Under the pieces are notes generated by a model. That model saw only the letters and a program-made list of their open reading frames with translations, did not search any database and was not told the origin of the DNA. Of a stretch of DNA of 14,441 bases, positions 1 through 9,502 are shown in pieces. Position 1 is the first letter of the stretch; every line of letters begins with the position of its first letter. The position numbers and the translations under genes were made by a program. The DNA comes from Chlamydomonas sphaeroides (lineage: Eukaryota > Chlorophyta > Chlorophyceae > Chlamydomonadales > Chlamydomonadaceae): assembly GCA_001662425.1 (NCBI GenBank), contig BDDC01001241.1, positions 12,062 through 26,502 of the forward strand, in the 5' to 3' direction.

Positions 1-153
1 CTCCCGAGCTGGCACACCGCCGAGCCCTCCGCCCCAGACACGCCCCTGCCTCGCCCGACACGCCCTGGCCATGTGCGTGTGCGTGTCATTTTTCCTCCCG
101 ACCACCCCTGCCCGCCCCCTTCGTACCCCGCGCGCCGGCCCCCGGCCCCGCAG

Positions 154-2417
154 GATGAGGCGCCCGCCGCCGGCGGTGGCGCCGAGGGCTCCGAGGCGGC
201 CGAGCGCGAGGAGCCGATGCTGAGTCTGGCCACTAGCGCGGCGCTGCTGACGATCATCACCCTGGTGGTGGCGCTGGCGAGCGAGTGAGGCTGGGCCGGA
301 GGGGGAAGAGTGGGGGCGAGCAAGGCGGAAGGAATATGGCACGACCAGCGCGGGGCGGGGGGGGGGGAGAGGGAGGGAGCCAAACCACGGGCCGTGTCCG
401 CCAGCCGGGGGCTCGTAAGCACCGTCACGCTGGCGGTCGCTGTGGGTAGCAATTGGGAGCGGCGAGAAGAGGGAAAGGGCGAGGGAGAGGAGGGGAAGGA
501 GTGAGGCGAGTGAGCGAACGACCGGGACCGGGCGAGCTAGAGTCACCCCCCACACACCCCCTCGAAGCGTGTTACCCTGTATTATTTTCCTGGAATTGAA
601 CAGACGGTCGCGGTGGGGGGGCCCAATGCCTGGCTTGGCTGGCCGGCTGCTCAGCTGCTGGTGGTACGCCCCCGTCCCTCCGCCCCTCTGCCCCTCCGCC
701 CCCCTCTGCACCCAGGTACCTGACGTCATCTCTGGAGGAGTTCAGCAAGAGGTGCGGCCCCGGGGGACCTGGGAGCGCTGGCGCGTGTGGCGCTGGCACG
801 TGCGGCGCTGGCGCGAGCTGTCGGTGGCGCCAAGCAGGCAGGCAGGCAGCCAGGCAGGCAGCTGGTGGCCCCCGCATCGCACTTGCTCAAACCGCTTGCC
901 CCTCGTCCGTCCCCCCGTCCCCAGCTCCGGCCTCGGCGAGGCCTTCCTGGGCACCATCGTGCTGCCCATCCCCCCCCACCCCAAGCCACACATACACACA
1001 CGCTCCCCTTCTCCTACCCCCTCCGTCTCCCCTCTTTCTACCCGTTCCCAGCTCCGGCCTGGGCGAGGCCTTCCTGGGCACCATCGTGCTGCCCATTGCC
1101 GGTAACGCCTGCGAGCACATGACGGCCGTCATCGTGGCCACCAAGAACAAGATGGACCTGTGAGCCAGGGGGTGGGGGCGCGGGGGGAGGGAAGGGAAAG
1201 GGAGGCAGGGTACGTGTCGGGCCATGTGATCGTGGCCACCGCAATGGCGTAGCCCCGGCCCCTGCGTACTCGCGCCTGCCAGCGCCGCCCGTTGCAGTTG
1301 CCTGCCCGGCCCAACGCCGTCCTGCTCCCCTTGCTACTCTCACCGCAACTCGCACGTCCCCTTGCCAACTGCCTCCTTGTCACCCCCTCTGACCCCCTCC
1401 CCGCCCCGCCCCCCAGCACCATGGGTGTGGCCATCGGCTCCTCCATCCAGGTGGCGCTCTTCGCGGTGCCGCTGGCGGTGGTGGTGGGCTGGGCCACGGG
1501 TGAGGCCCGCGGCGCTCGGGCGCCGCTCAACACATGGGCGGGGGGGCTAGCATGAGGCATGAGGCATGCCTCGTGCGGGTTGCGTGATTCGTTGGGGGGG
1601 GGGGCCGGATGCGGCCAGGGGGGCGTCAAGGGGCAAGGGGCAACACGGGTAACCAAGGGGCCACCCGTCCCAGGCCTCACCCACGGCGACGGCGCCTGCT
1701 CGCGGCCCCTGACCGCCCGGCCACTTCGGCCACCCCGGCGACCCCGTATCCGGCCGGGGTGGTCGAGGGGCTTCGGCCGGCGGCTCTGTAGGGTCGGTGA
1801 GGGTCCGGGTGTGTGTCGCGCTTGGCACATCCTCTCCCAGCGCTTTCCCTCGCCCCCCTGCCTGCCCGTCCAACCAGGCCACCCCTTCTCGCTCAACTTC
1901 GATCCCTTCACCGCCATGGCTCTCATGCTCTCCGTGGCGCAGGTGGGGCTTGGGGCGGGGATGGCGGTGCCCTGGCGTACGGCTGCCGTCGTGTGTGGTA
2001 CGGCAGCCGTGACGTGTGGTACGGCACGGTACAGCGGCGCTGACGTGGCGTGTGGCATGGCGTGGCGGGTCTGGCGTGGGCGCAGGGCCCGCATGCCACC
2101 CGTGCCCACGCGGTAGGTAGGCCTCGCCCGTGCCGCAACCCTCCCAGTCTGCCTCCCGCAACTCGGCCTGCACACCAAGTTCGTCGCGGCGGGCGCCATA
2201 TCGCCCCCAGGGCTACAGATGCATGCACGGTGACATGTGTTGTGATGCAGTAACAAAGTACGGTAGAAGTGGCGCATCAGGACACGCGCCTGCCCTTTTC
2301 CCTACCTACCCATCCCAGACCAACTTCGTCACCGCCGGCGCCACCAGCCACTGGCTGCTGGGCGTGCAGCTCATCGCGCTCTACGTGCTCATCGCCATCG
2401 CCTACTTCTTCAAGTGA
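154..2417 (+). CDS. CAX: CAX-type Ca2+/H+ (cation/proton) antiporter, C-terminal half, six exons, 5' end outside window
   Basis: Exons read 154-284, 716-751, 1052-1159, 1417-1499, 1878-1942 and 2319-2417 (TGA). All junctions are GT-AG and their phases agree, giving 173 residues. The product matches the second half of CAX exchangers, which use the proton gradient to load cations, usually Ca2+, into vacuoles or related acidic compartments. Seen: an acidic linker (residues 1-20), a hydrophobic helix (about 22-43), the second ion-binding repeat with GNACEH at 73-78 (GNAAEH in most family members; the Glu and His are kept), SSIQVALFAVP at 100-110, and a last helix (about 154-172) ending FFK. Exon 2 is only 36 nt. 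The sequence before 154 is C-rich with CAG at 151-153, so it is taken as an intron. Family identity is confident; the ion and the membrane are inferred from the family. Symbol given at family level only. Confidence 0.9.
834..862. repeat. GGCA tandem repeat in CAX intron
   Basis: About seven imperfect copies of a 4-bp unit (GGCA/GCAG) lie between CAX exon 2 and the decoy exon copy. Simple intronic repeat; no function is visible. Confidence 0.75.
925..1097 (+). repeat. Duplicated 5' end of CAX exon 3, with its splice acceptor, inside the preceding intron
   Basis: Positions 925-970 and 1052-1097 are 46-nt copies differing at two bases. Each directly follows a CAG acceptor with a C/T-rich tract. 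Only the second copy continues into the coding sequence for GNACEH. The first runs into a C-rich stretch with no good donor. The copies are 127 nt apart, so using the upstream acceptor and reading through shifts the frame and reaches a stop at 1103-1105. Confidence 0.9.
1979..2010. repeat. 11-bp perfect inverted repeat in the last CAX intron
   Basis: ACGGCTGCCGT at 1979-1989 is the reverse complement of ACGGCAGCCGT at 2000-2010, with a 10-nt loop. It sits near the 5' end of intron 1943-2318, in a stretch rich in GTACGG and GTGTGG words. It could fold in the pre-mRNA; any role in splicing is speculative. Confidence 0.6.
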
Positions 2418-2590
2418 GCGAGCGCCGCACGCAAGCATGCCGCAGGCAGCAGCAAGGTGGCGGCGTGGTTGCAGCTCGCGAGGCGGGGGAAGGCGGGCGG
2501 TGCGGCCCACGGCTCTGCGTGCTTCATCGCCATGCCGACGCGCATCCAAGTGAACAAGACTTCTCCAAGACCCAAGTGGCAGCAGCTGCA

Positions 2591-3199
2591 TCAGGAGCAG
2601 CGGCGGGAACTGAAGGCAGCTGGCGGCTGTGACGCAGCGCCGATGCAGCAGGTTGCGGCTGAGCGTGGCAGGGGGAGGGCGATCATGGGGAGGGGGAGGG
2701 CCTCAGGCGTGGGGGTGCAGGCAGGGTCGGCCGGCGCTCGGCGCTGCGAGGAAGGGCTTGGCCAAGCGTGCCTGCGTCGATGGAGTCGATGGTGTCTATC
2801 TAGTGGGATCATTGGCGTATTGATAGGAGTAAACACGAGACACGCGATGTAGGCGCGCGGCCCAGTGGCGGGGGTTGGGCGGTGAGGGGGCAGCTGGGTG
2901 AGCGGCTGGGCGCGGTCGCTCCATGACGCGCCGGTCAGCACCGGTAGGCTGAGGCCGGCAGGGCGGACCGCCGGTTGAGGCCTACTCAGCTGCTCTGCTG
3001 CAAAGCTGGTGAGTGGCGACAAGGGGCTGTTGGCCGGCGGCGCTGTCAGATGCTTCGCTGGCAGGCTTTGTGTAGCGGCCGGTGCGAGCGGCGGTGCTGT
3101 CGGGCACGGGCTCGCCAGCTTGTCCACACGTGACTCCAGCTCATTGATGTGAGGTGACGTGGCCGCGTAGCGCGGGTCTGGCGGGGGCCGGGTGCGCAT
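2591..3199 (-). CDS. Possible hypothetical protein, Pro/Ala-rich, minus strand (weak candidate)
   Basis: An ATG-initiated open frame of 202 codons. I do not recognise it. The first 120 or so residues use mostly G/C-ending codons, and residues 18-29 (INELESRVDKLA) have heptad-like spacing that could form a short helix. After about residue 130 the reading becomes His/Arg/Pro-rich and looks non-coding, so a real gene would probably splice or stop earlier. No TGTAA is seen on this strand just downstream. It would converge on CAX and diverge from the OPR gene at 3646. A chance ORF in GC-rich DNA, or sequence belonging to the CAX 3' UTR, is at least as likely. Confidence 0.22.
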   Translation of the reverse strand: MRTRPPPDPRYAATSPHINELESRVDKLASPCPTAPPLAPAATQSLPAKHLTAPPANSPLSPLTSFAAEQLSRPQPAVRPAGLSLPVLTGASWSDRAQPLTQLPPHRPTPATGPRAYIACLVFTPINTPMIPLDRHHRLHRRRHAWPSPSSQRRAPADPACTPTPEALPLPMIALPLPRSAATCCIGAASQPPAAFSSRRCS

Positions 3200-3645
3200 C
3201 GCTGATCGATTTCAGCCAGCCGCCGCCGAGGATATTGGTGCGCGCGCACAGGTCGTGGCGATTTACTATTGGGACATAATTTGCGAGGCACGCATGTCTG
3301 GAGCTTGCGAAGCACGGCACGACGAGGTTACGAACCAAGTTGATGTCGGGGGGCCGGGGAGTGTCAGGGTGCGGGCGCGGGTACGTGCCCATCGCCATGC
3401 CGCCTGCGTGCTGCTGCTGCGCCAGCTGGCGTGCAGATTACTCAATTCTGAACACCTTCAACCTACGTCTCGACGGGCATGGAATAGATTAGACGTTGCT
3501 CAGGCTTGCATCCTTCTGCGTTCTGGCGGCTGCTCTTCTGGTGCTCTGCTCGTGCTTTTAAACGTTTTGGTGTTATGCATATTCTCCAACTGTAGCATCT
3601 GCGGCCTTGACTCGGCAAGCGCTTGGCCGTTGGCTGCCACGACTT
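3200..3645 (+). promoter_or_regulatory. Probable promoter and 5' leader region of the OPR/RAP gene
   Basis: This stretch is less GC-rich than its surroundings (for example 3255-3285, 3430-3500 and 3550-3600) and no coding exon is supported. TTTTAAA at 3556-3562 is a possible TATA-like element 84-90 nt before the first in-frame ATG. The TAA within it (3559-3561) is also the in-frame stop that closes the reading frame upstream of that ATG. No other operator or initiator motif is recognisable. Confidence 0.3.
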
Positions 3646-6600
3646 ATGCAGAGCCTGGAGCGAGGCGTGCAGCCCAGGCCAGCAGCTGCTGCTCCGACAA
3701 GCTTACTGCGAGCCGCCCGTCCGCTGCGACGGCACATCGCCTGGCTTCCGCTGCGCCCCGACCCGGCATCGTGCTCGGCGGCATCCTCGCGGCGGTCCGG
3801 CCCGGTGATTGAACTTGCCGACCCCAAAGGCCGGGTCGGCGGCCCAGAGAATGGCCACGTGCGCCGCGACAGCTCAGCTGCCATGGGCGCCGGCGCGCCA
3901 GCGGGGCGCAGGCAGGCGGGCCCCGGCCGCCGCGGGCGCGCGCTCAGCTCAAGGCCGCCCTCCGATTCCGGCAGCAGGCCCCGCGGCGACAGCGACAGCG
4001 ACAGCAGCACCAGCACCAGCACCAGCACCAGCCGGTCCCACAGCCCCAGCCCGAGCGGGCTTCCGTCCAGCGACGCGCAGCAGCCTGGTGAAACGGTGGC
4101 AGCAGGACCCGCAGGTCCCAGCGGCCGGCACGCTGGCGCTAGCGGCGGCGGGCGAGCGGGCGGCCGTGGCCGCGGCAGCCAGCGCTTTGCGCCGGCGCGC
4201 GGCCGCGGCCGTGGCCGCAGCAGCCACCAGCGGCCGGACCTGCGCCTCCTGGCCGCGAGCCCAAGGGACCTGCGGGCGCTGGTAGAGGGACAGGCGGGCG
4301 CGTCCGCCTGGGCGGCGGCTGCCGATGTGGCGACCCTGCGAGCGGCCTTCAACCTGGCTGTCACGGTGCGTCGTTCTCTGGGCCGTGCGGCGTGGTGGAT
4401 CGGTATGCGGGCTTGGGACAGCTGGGGTAGTGTCGTAGTGTTCAGAGCGATGGATGGGCGGTGGTGCCGCGAAGCAGGGAAGGATCGCGGTGGCCTCAAG
4501 CCGCGAGCGCGCAAAGTGCGCCAAGCAGGGTCGGGTGCGAGGCATGGAAGCGAGGGAAGAGGAGAAGCCTGGGCGCTTGGGGCGATCGGCGTTGCTGCCG
4601 CTTGCCGACGCCAGCGCGGCCCCTCTCCCATCCTCATTGACGCATTCCACGTCTTGCGGACACTGCCGTTGCCCTCGGCCATGGGTGCAGCGGCGCTTGT
4701 TGCTGTCGATGGCTGTACCCTGCGCGCTGTCTCTTCCATTGAAACCGCAAATCAGCATATCTATGCACGCCCCTATGCTCTGTGACTTATCATTGTTCTC
4801 CCTTGGCTCGCCCCTCACCCACAGCTTCGCCCCGCTCGCGGCGCCGACAAGGACGCTGAGGAGCAGTGCCGCCGGGCGACGCTGGAGGCCCTAGCGGCCG
4901 CCTACCTGCCGCTGGTGCCGGCGCTGCCCGACGCCTTCTCGGCTGTGGGCCCGCTGTGGGCGTGCGCCAAGGCCGACTGCTGGGAGGGCCGGCCGGGCGA
5001 GCTGGCGGCGGCGCTGCTGCAGCGGCTGGCGCGCGACGGCGGGGCTCTGTTGCGGCAAGAGCGCAAGGGACAGGGCCACTCGCTCCTGTGGTGGGCGCTG
5101 TCAGAGGCGCGCAGGGCGGCGCCGGAGCTGCTGCGATCCGCGCCGCTTGAGGAGCTGTGGGCAGCCAGCTGCGCGGTGCTGCCTTCCATCGCTGCGGGGA
5201 GCGGCCGCGATGACCTCAAGGCGCAGGAGTGCTCCAACCTGCTGCTGGCGTGCGCCCGGCTGCAGCTGGCCTCGGGCCCCGTGCTCGGCCACCTGACAGC
5301 CGGCCTGGCGCAGCTGAGGGAGGAGGCCGCCGTTCAGGCCCTCGCCAATGCTCTGTACGCGCTGGGCGAGCTGGCCGATGGTTACCAGCCTCAGCAGCAG
5401 GAGCTGCAGCAGCTGGCGGCGGAGGTGCGGCAACGGCTGCAGTCCGGCGGCTCTGAAGCGTTCATTCCCCAGGAGCTATCCAACATGCTGCTGGGCTGCG
5501 CCAAGCTGCGCTACGCCGAGCCGGCGCTTGTCAGCGGCCTGGCGGCCGCGCTGGCGGCCAGCAGCGGCCGCGCTGCCCCACAAGCCCTGGCCAACTCGCT
5601 GTACGGCCTGGCGCTTCTGATCCCTGCTGGCAGCAAGCCTCCACCGGCGGTCTCCGCCCTCGCTCAGCAGTGTGCGGGCCGCCGCTTTGCGGGCTTCAAG
5701 CCGCAGGAGCTCAGCAACTCGGTCTGGGGCCTGGCCACGATGGGCTTCACGGACCAGCGCTGGTACGCGGCAGCGGTGGGCGCCGCTGCCTCCGGTACTG
5801 CCATGCGCGAAGCCACCAGCCAGGGCTGGTCCAACCTGTGGTACGCGCTGGCGCTGGCGCGGCACCGCCCGGCCGAAGGGCTGCTGGGGCGGACCGCGGC
5901 TGAAGCCGCAGCGGCGCAGGAGGGTTGTGGCCCTTTCCGAGAGGCCAACGCTCAAGAGTGCGCCAACCTGCTGTGGGCGCTGGCGGGTCTCAGCCTGTAC
6001 GACGAGCGGCTGGTGGACTCCTTGGCGTGGCGGCTGGGCCGGCTGCTGCGAGAGGAGCCGTGGGCGCTGGCAGCGCAGAGCCTGGCCAACAGCCTGTGGG
6101 CGCTGGCGGTGATGGGCCCGGGGCCGCTGTCCCGCCACAGCGGCCTGGCGCAGGGGCTGCTAGGAGAGGCGGAGCGCCGGTGGCAGGAGAACGGCCCTGG
6201 TGCCTCAGGCACGGCGGACCTGCAGCAGCTGTGGCAGGCGCACCTGGAGGTGGCGGCGCTGGCGGCGGAGGCAGCGGGCCCGCGCCCTGAAGCCGAGCCG
6301 GGGTCGTTGCTCGCGGCTGCTCGGGCGGCCGCTGAGAATGTGGCTGCTGACGCCAGTGTCTCGCAGCTACAGCGGCAGGTGGCTGCGGCCGCAGAGGAGC
6401 TGCTGCGCCGGCGGACCTGCGGGGCTGGTCAGAGTTGTGCCATCGAGGGCCCGTCCGCTGGCTGGGTTCGCTGCGAGGTGGCCGTGCCGGAGCTGTGTGT
6501 GTCGGCGGACGTGGTGCTGGACCTGCCTGGTGCTGGGGGCCAGGCGGCGCGGCGCGTGGCGATCGAGGCCGACGGCCCCTCACACTTCTTCGCCAACGAG

Positions 6601-6762
6601 CCGCGCAGCGGGCGCAAGGACGGCGGTACACAGCTTCGTGACCGGCAGCTGGTGCGGGTGTTTGGGGAGCGCAACGTGGTGAGCGTGCCGTACTGGGAGT
6701 GGGATGCGCTCAAGGGGGTTGACGAGCGGGTGTCGTACCTGGAGGGCAAGCTTGGGCTGTGA
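3646..6762 (+). CDS. OPR-repeat protein with C-terminal RAP domain; predicted organellar RNA-binding factor
   Basis: Two exons, 3646-4365 and 4825-6762, join in phase 0 (donor GTGCGT, acceptor CACAG) to give 885 residues. ATG 3646 is the first in-frame ATG after the stop at 3559. Residues 1-50 are Ala/Arg/Ser-rich and resemble an organelle transit peptide. Residues 115-130 are a Ser/Asp then Ser/Thr run, and about 167-195 is Gly/Arg-rich. Near 197-240 comes the LRALVE-type lead-in seen in algal OPR proteins. Eight helical repeat cores of the type QEL(S/A)NxLWxLA start near 372, 408, 454, 491, 532, 571, 615 and 656, spaced 36-46 residues. A RAP domain follows at about 817-869 (EADGPSHF...VPYWEWD). 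Known OPR/RAP proteins control stability, splicing or translation of single chloroplast or mitochondrial RNAs. The target here cannot be read from the sequence. It may belong to a multicopy NCL-like family. Confidence 0.88.
3988..4032 (+). repeat. Codon-level tandem repeat (GACAGC then AGCACC) in OPR exon 1
   Basis: Three GACAGC units (3988-4005) run into AGCACC units ending at 4032. They encode alternating Asp-Ser and then Ser-Thr in the linker of the OPR protein. A length-variable, probably disordered segment between the transit peptide and the repeat domain. Confidence 0.85.
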
Positions 6763-8007
6763 GAACGAGGCGCATTGCGGCGACTTGACGGGAAGGCTGG
6801 GGCATGTACGGCCTATACGTACGGGTCCTGTACGGACTGTACGGTTCATGCACATGCTGCCCGGTACGCATGTTCGTTACCGCATGCGCACCTCGTCGCG
6901 CGATGCCTGTGGCCGTTGCGGGGTTTGGGATTTAATTTCAGGGCTGTGCACGGTACCGATGTCTGAGGCAGCTGAGGGGGACGAAGCCGGGGCGTGCTGC
7001 TGGTGCTGCGGGTGTGCGGGTTGCGTGAGTGTAGGTGTGTGTGTTCGTGTCTTGGCGGCTGCCCATGAAGTGTGCGTTGGCATTATTGGGGTCGTACAGC
7101 TCGCAGCCCCGGTATCTCATATTGACCGCATCCACACATCGACGATCCAGCTCGATGGACTCTCAGGCGACTCTATGGACTATGTCACGACGGCTGATCG
7201 TTGGTCGTGTGTGTGTGCTGCTGTCATCCTGGGCGCCGCGTCGGACGAGTCGTCGGTGAAAGAAACAGTAGAACAGAAGCACGCAGGCTGGGTTGTGGCA
7301 TGTTCGTTCGTGTGCGCAGGTGCAAGCGGCCGTGGATTGGGAAGTGTAGAATGGCATGCGGGCAGCTGGTGCGGCTGGCTGTGCCGTCCTATGGACAGCG
7401 GTAGATGGGGGCGTGCGTGCGTGCCTCGCACCCAGTGCAGAGAGTGCGATACGCTGCGGTGCGCTTTGCAGGAGTGAGCAGTAATGACACTGTGGGGCCG
7501 TGCATCTCTCATCGCACAGACACATTCGATGGGACCCCTGCAATGCAACCTGTTTCAGGCATCTGTAGGGTGTGGGCCTGCCTGTGCTACGTACCGCATG
7601 ACCAATGGCATCGGCCACCCACGCACGGCCGGGCCGTTGGGCCGCAGGGATCACACGCGGGCGGAGGCGCGGCGTGGTGTGCTGCGGGCGCCGGACAGGG
7701 AAGCGGGAACGGAGGCGAGCGGCAAGTGATGGGGGCCCATCGCCGGCCCCGTGGGCGCCGCGGCAGCCCGGTGGCTGGGTGCGTGTCGTGGCGCCGGCGC
7801 ATCGGTGCATATGTGGTGGCTGACTGGCTGCGCTGCGCGTCACGTTCCGGGGCGTGGACGGAGTTGGAGGTGATCGAGCAGCTGCCGGCGGCTGGCGGAT
7901 GCAGGAGGGCGGATGGGCCGAGCGCTGGCGCGACTGCGGCGCGTGTGTCCATGGCGCCGGCTCTGCGCGCCGCATCGGCACCTGCAGCAAGCGGAGTGGT
8001 TACTTGA
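6763..8007 (+). other. 3' UTR candidate of the OPR/RAP gene and gene-poor flank
   Basis: No convincing exon on either strand. ORFs here lack G/C third-position bias and recognisable motifs. Scanning by eye, the first TGTAA after the stop codon is at 8008, so this could be one long 3' UTR, which is plausible for these algae. It contains clustered TGTACGG words (6805-6844) and a GT-rich stretch around 7025-7055. Confidence 0.35.
6805..6844 (+). repeat. Cluster of TGTACGG words just after the OPR stop codon
   Basis: TGTACGG occurs at 6805-6811, 6829-6835 and 6838-6844, with a related TACGTACGGG at 6816-6825. Three exact 7-mers in 40 nt of a probable 3' UTR is more than expected by chance. Function unknown. 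Confidence 0.6.
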
Positions 8008-8012
8008 TGTAA
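8008..8012 (+). terminator. TGTAA poly(A)-type signal, candidate end of the OPR/RAP transcript
   Basis: TGTAA is the usual poly(A) signal word in Chlamydomonas and its relatives. This is the first plus-strand copy seen after the stop at 6762, 1.2 kb downstream. A 5-mer is weak evidence on its own. Confidence 0.3.
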
Positions 8013-8873
8013 CCCCTTCTCAATGCGCTGCTCGCCTCTGGTGTATACGCCTGTCTATATACTACGCTGCACATGAAGCTAAGCGGGGCTGCCAAGATGG
8101 GTTGCGCCAACTGAAAACGTCGCACGTCAGCGTATCTAGTGAAACTGGTCTCAACGACTTTCCACAGGAGGGATGGGAACCTTCTTAGCCTTCCACGCGC
8201 TGTGTGTTCAAGTGTTTAGTCGGACGGAACCCCACACGCGGCGCAGCACGCACCGGGTAGAGTGGCGCGCGGGCCGTGCGCACAGGGAATGCGGTTCGAT
8301 GCGCCAGTGTGACTGTGTGTGTGGCTGTGAGGGCGTGACTGTTTTCCGGTCAGGTCCAGCGGACCGGGCAGCCGGCGGCCCTGGCCGCTGATCTGAGCGC
8401 CTCACCTGGCGGGGCACAGACGCGCGCGGCGCGCCAGGGGCGGGCGTGCCGTGCGGAATGGTGCTCCCTAGCACTTTCTCGCAGCACATTTGATTACACA
8501 CCAGCAAGAGGCTGGCATCCCCGCCCCTTACATGGAGCGGAACTGCAGGAGGCACCAGCGCGCCGGAGTCGCCGTACAGCGTACCCCCCGGCGCCAGAGG
8601 TAGAGCTTCGACCTGCGCGTCTTATGCGTCTTACGTAGCCGGCTCCACGTACGTAATAACCTCTGCTTTCTGACCTGGATCCGGGTGCCCGCCGCCGGTC
8701 CGCCGCCACAACGTACACCGATGGTTCACCCGGTTACGCTGCAAGCACAAAAGCGAAAGTACGCGAAGGCAGCACGGTATCGGTATCCGGCGGCGCTCAC
8801 GCGTCCAAGAAAACCGGCCCCTGGAAACATGGGCTGCTCCTGCCACACGCGCCAGTAGATGGGGCGCTTGCCT
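8013..8873. other. Intergenic, no gene recognised
   Basis: Short ORFs on both strands have mixed composition and no recognisable domain. A minus-strand TGTAA (TTACA) lies at 8528-8532. The part next to 8874 may include the decayed 3' part of the retrotransposon fragment, but no similarity is readable there. Confidence 0.4.
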
Positions 8874-9477
8874 TTAACCTAAGGTGCCCCAGTGGCGGAG
8901 GCTTTGGCTTTCTGGGATTATTGGGATGAATAGGATGTTGGGGCACAGCTTTGCACGCTCTGTGGGGGTCAAATGCGGGAATAGCGAGCCACGTGGGCAC
9001 CCGCCGCAGGGCAACAAATGCGCCTGCTGTGCCAGCGTTGCAGTACATGGTGCCAGCCCCATATTCGCCGTTCCAGATGAACTGTGCAAGGGTGATGACC
9101 GCGTCATTGTGGCGGAGTGTGAGCATGGCGCTCATTTGTGGGTGACTGCATCCGCCCAGCAGGTGTCCATGGCTGCCCACTAGGTGGGACCCGTTGTGGT
9201 CTCTACATATGGTGCAGTTGCCGTCCGCTCCCTGATGCTGGTAGCGGGCTGCAAGCTTGGGGCAGTAGAGCAGCCCCGCGCGGATCAGGTGTACTTGTAT
9301 ACGGTCCCAAGCGTCACAGGGCCCGGCTGTCAGCAGCGCGTTGCTGGCTTTAGGGCATAGGTGTTGCTCCGCCCCTCGGCAAAGCTCAGCGTAGAGGGGC
9401 CCCCTGAGCAGTAGCCCGCAGCCGCGGCGGTCACACCTGGCCCGAGGACGTCCCTGGGTCAGACATGGGCCCAGGAG
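8874..9477 (-). mobile_element. Decayed non-LTR retrotransposon (LINE) fragment: ORF C-terminal region with zinc knuckle, frameshifted
   Basis: On the minus strand a frame is open from 9477 (after a TAG at 9478-9480) past the conserved part, with no ATG in its first 300 nt. In order it shows a helix resembling the segment after the reverse transcriptase (RIQVHLIRAGLLYCPKLAAR), CxxC at 9205-9216, HLLGGC ending at 9148, RHNDAV from 9114 downward, and PTWL near 8990. This is the order found near the C-terminus of algal and animal LINE ORF2-type proteins. The expected continuation (RAKLCPNILFIP) is in the next frame, about 8957-8920, so a frameshift lies near 8960. Codon use lacks the G/C third-position bias of the host genes. 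No reverse transcriptase or endonuclease domain is present. Clade not assigned. Confidence 0.68.
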
Positions 9478-9502
9478 CTACTGATGCGGGCGCTCTGGGG
9501 GC

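Noticed and set aside
1129..2277. 382-codon minus-strand frame across the CAX introns and exons
   Set aside because: It overlaps well-supported CAX exons and introns and has no recognisable domain.
3573..4818. Minus-strand frames of 289 and 388 codons opposite OPR exon 1
   Set aside because: Low-complexity Pro/Arg/Ala readings caused by opposite-strand codon bias; no motif or splice support.
4902..6749. Long open frames on the minus strand and in other plus frames across the OPR exon
   Set aside because: They are shadows of a GC-rich Leu/Ala coding exon; only the frame-1 reading shows OPR cores and a RAP domain.
7163..8007. Long frames on both strands after the OPR gene (275 and 200 codons)
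   Set aside because: Composition resembles translated GC-rich non-coding DNA, without motifs or good splice sites.
8285..8310. GGTTCGATGC resembling a tRNA T-loop
   Set aside because: No acceptor stem, anticodon arm or D-arm could be found around it.
8884..9183. Plus-strand frame with several Cys residues opposite the LINE fragment
   Set aside because: The minus-strand reading has ordered LINE motifs, so this is its shadow.
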